Positions 40,226 to 41,419 of a stretch of DNA of 41,419 bases are shown one piece after another. Within the stretch, counting starts at the first letter, position 1; the number at the start of each line of letters is the position of its first letter. Below the pieces are notes generated by a model. That model had not been told where the DNA came from. It did no database searches and saw only the letters and a program-made list of their open reading frames with translations. Source of the stretch: Streptomyces sp. S3(2020) (GTDB taxonomy: Bacteria > Actinomycetota > Actinomycetes > Streptomycetales > Streptomycetaceae); the NCBI RefSeq assembly GCF_013044505.1, contig NZ_JABERD010000079.1, positions 1 to 41,419 of the forward strand, read 5' to 3'. Both the position numbers and the translations under genes were made by a program.

Positions 40226-41419
40226 ATGTCCGCACTGAACACGCCCCTGCACGAGCTGGACCCGGAGATCGCCGCCGCGGTCGACGCCGAGCTGAACCGT
40301 CAGCAGTCCACCCTGGAAATGATCGCCTCGGAGAACTTCGCGCCGCTCGCGGTCATGGAGGCCCAGGGCTCGGTCCTGACCAACAAGTACGCCGAGGGCT
40401 ACCCCGGCCGGCGCTACTACGGCGGCTGCGAGCACGTCGACGTCGCCGAACAGATCGCCATCGACCGCGTCAAGGACCTCTTCGGCGCCGAGTACGCCAA
40501 CGTCCAGCCCCACTCCGGCGCCTCCGCCAACCAGGCCGCCCTCTTCGCCCTGGCCTCCCCCGGCGACACCATCCTGGGCCTGGACCTCGCCCACGGCGGC
40601 CACCTCACCCACGGCATGCGCCTGAACTTCTCCGGCAAGCAGTTCAACGTCGTCGCCTACCACGTCGACGACGCCGGCCTGGTCGACATGGCCGAGGTCG
40701 AACGCCTCGCCAAGGAACACCGCCCCAAGGTCATCATCGCCGGCTGGTCCGCCTACCCCCGCCGGCTCGACTTCGCCGAGTTCCGCCGCATCGCCGACGA
40801 GGTCGAGGCCTACCTCTGGGTCGACATGGCCCACTTCGCCGGCCTGGTCGCCGCCGGACTGCACCCCAACCCCGTCGAACACGCCGACGTCGTCACCTCC
40901 ACCACCCACAAGACCCTCGGCGGCCCCCGCGGCGGCATCATCCTCGCCCGGCAGACCTTCGCGAAGAAGCTGAACTCCTCCGTCTTCCCCGGCTTCCAGG
41001 GCGGCCCCCTGGAACACGTGATCGCCGCCAAGGCGGTCTCCTTCAAGGTCGCCGCATCGGAGGAGTTCAAGGAGCGCCAGGCGCGTACCGTGGAAGGCGC
41101 CCGCATCCTCGCCGAGCGGCTCACCGCCCCGGACGCCCGCGCGGCCGGCGTGAATGTCCTGTCCGGCGGCACCGACGTCCACCTGATCCTCGTCGACCTG
41201 CGCGACAGCGACCTCGACGGCCAGCAGGCAGAGGACCGCCTCCACGAGGTCGGCATCACCGTCAACCGCAACGCCGTCCCCAACGACCCCCGCCCCCCGA
41301 TGGTCACCTCCGGCCTGCGCATCGGCACCCCCGCGCTCGCCACCCGCGGCTTCACCGCCGAGGACTTCACCGAGGTCGCCGACGTCATCGCGTCGGCACT
41401 GAAGCCGTCCTACGACGCC
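40226..41419 (+). CDS. glyA: Serine hydroxymethyltransferase, 3' end outside the window
   Basis: 398 codons of GlyA without a stop; the family is usually about 420 residues, so only the C-terminal tip is missing. It interconverts serine and glycine with tetrahydrofolate and PLP. Visible blocks are EMIASENF (31-38), TNKYAEGYPGRRYYGGCEHVD (52-72), the PLP-site VWVDMAH-type segment YLWVDMAHFAGL (196-207), the Schiff-base lysine K229 in TSTTHKTLGGPRGG, and VTSGLRIGTPALATRG near the end. The ATG at 40226 has GAGGAG 11 nt upstream. Downstream of gcvT/gcvH, it replenishes or drains the glycine used by the cleavage system. Codon third positions become almost all C from about codon 70 to 235, unlike the first 65 codons. 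Confidence 0.97.
   Translation, partial: MSALNTPLHELDPEIAAAVDAELNRQQSTLEMIASENFAPLAVMEAQGSVLTNKYAEGYPGRRYYGGCEHVDVAEQIAIDRVKDLFGAEYANVQPHSGASANQAALFALASPGDTILGLDLAHGGHLTHGMRLNFSGKQFNVVAYHVDDAGLVDMAEVERLAKEHRPKVIIAGWSAYPRRLDFAEFRRIADEVEAYLWVDMAHFAGLVAAGLHPNPVEHADVVTSTTHKTLGGPRGGIILARQTFAKKLNSSVFPGFQGGPLEHVIAAKAVSFKVAASEEFKERQARTVEGARILAERLTAPDARAAGVNVLSGGTDVHLILVDLRDSDLDGQQAEDRLHEVGITVNRNAVPNDPRPPMVTSGLRIGTPALATRGFTAEDFTEVADVIASALKPSYDA

Overview
High-GC actinobacterial chromosome, almost certainly Streptomyces. The evidence is very high third-position GC, frequent GTG starts, short stop/start overlaps, Tat- and lipobox-type exported proteins, a tandem glycine riboswitch in front of gcvT, and a gene order (glyA-gcvH-gcvT ... 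opp operon ... cysteine desulfurase ... mnmA ... ligA ... c-di-GMP enzyme ... gatC-gatA-gatB) that, from memory, follows the S. coelicolor SCO5470-SCO5501 core region read backwards. No phage, IS element, CRISPR array, tRNA or rRNA was seen.

Layout. 1-4.5 kb: a small basic protein, then an MMPL exporter / GNAT acetyltransferase / acidic membrane protein unit, and another small membrane protein. 4.6-9.0 kb: a methyltransferase faces the gat operon (gatC-gatA-small membrane protein-gatB), which makes the tRNA-dependent amidotransferase. 9.1-16.7 kb: an RmdB-like GGDEF-EAL membrane enzyme, then a tightly packed chain (methyltransferase, LOG-like protein, short-chain dehydrogenase, MetE-like protein, ligA). 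16.8-24.2 kb: a DUF427 protein and a hydrolase, then the sulfur-relay genes mnmA and cysteine desulfurase on either side of three exported proteins (Tat amidase, Tat multicopper oxidase, seven-bladed VCBS propeller). This interval also carries a Crp-like site and a cluster of identical palindromes.

24.2-29.0 kb: two small membrane proteins diverge from a TetR regulator across repeated operator-like sequences, followed by a Pro-Ser-Gly-rich lipoprotein, an acyl-CoA thioesterase-like protein, an esterase and a UPF0126/TRIC-like channel. 29.0-35.3 kb: a complete peptide ABC transporter operon (C-A-B-D-F order) with a 17-bp hairpin between the binding-protein gene and the downstream permease/ATPase genes. 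35.6-38.1 kb: two SseB-like proteins and a P-loop kinase-like protein. 38.1-41.4 kb: the glycine riboswitch and gcvT-gcvH-glyA; glyA runs off the window.

Functional themes are one-carbon/serine-glycine metabolism (riboswitch, gcvT, gcvH, glyA, and SseB-like genes linked to serine sensitivity by name), translation fidelity (GatCAB, MnmA with a desulfurase) and the cell envelope (amidase, copper oxidase, propeller, lipoprotein, peptide uptake). No obviously novel multi-gene defence or biosynthetic system is visible. The best leads are regulatory: the TGTCGACA triplet before the propeller gene, the Crp-like site before the oxidase, the TetR repeat array, and the opp intercistronic hairpin.
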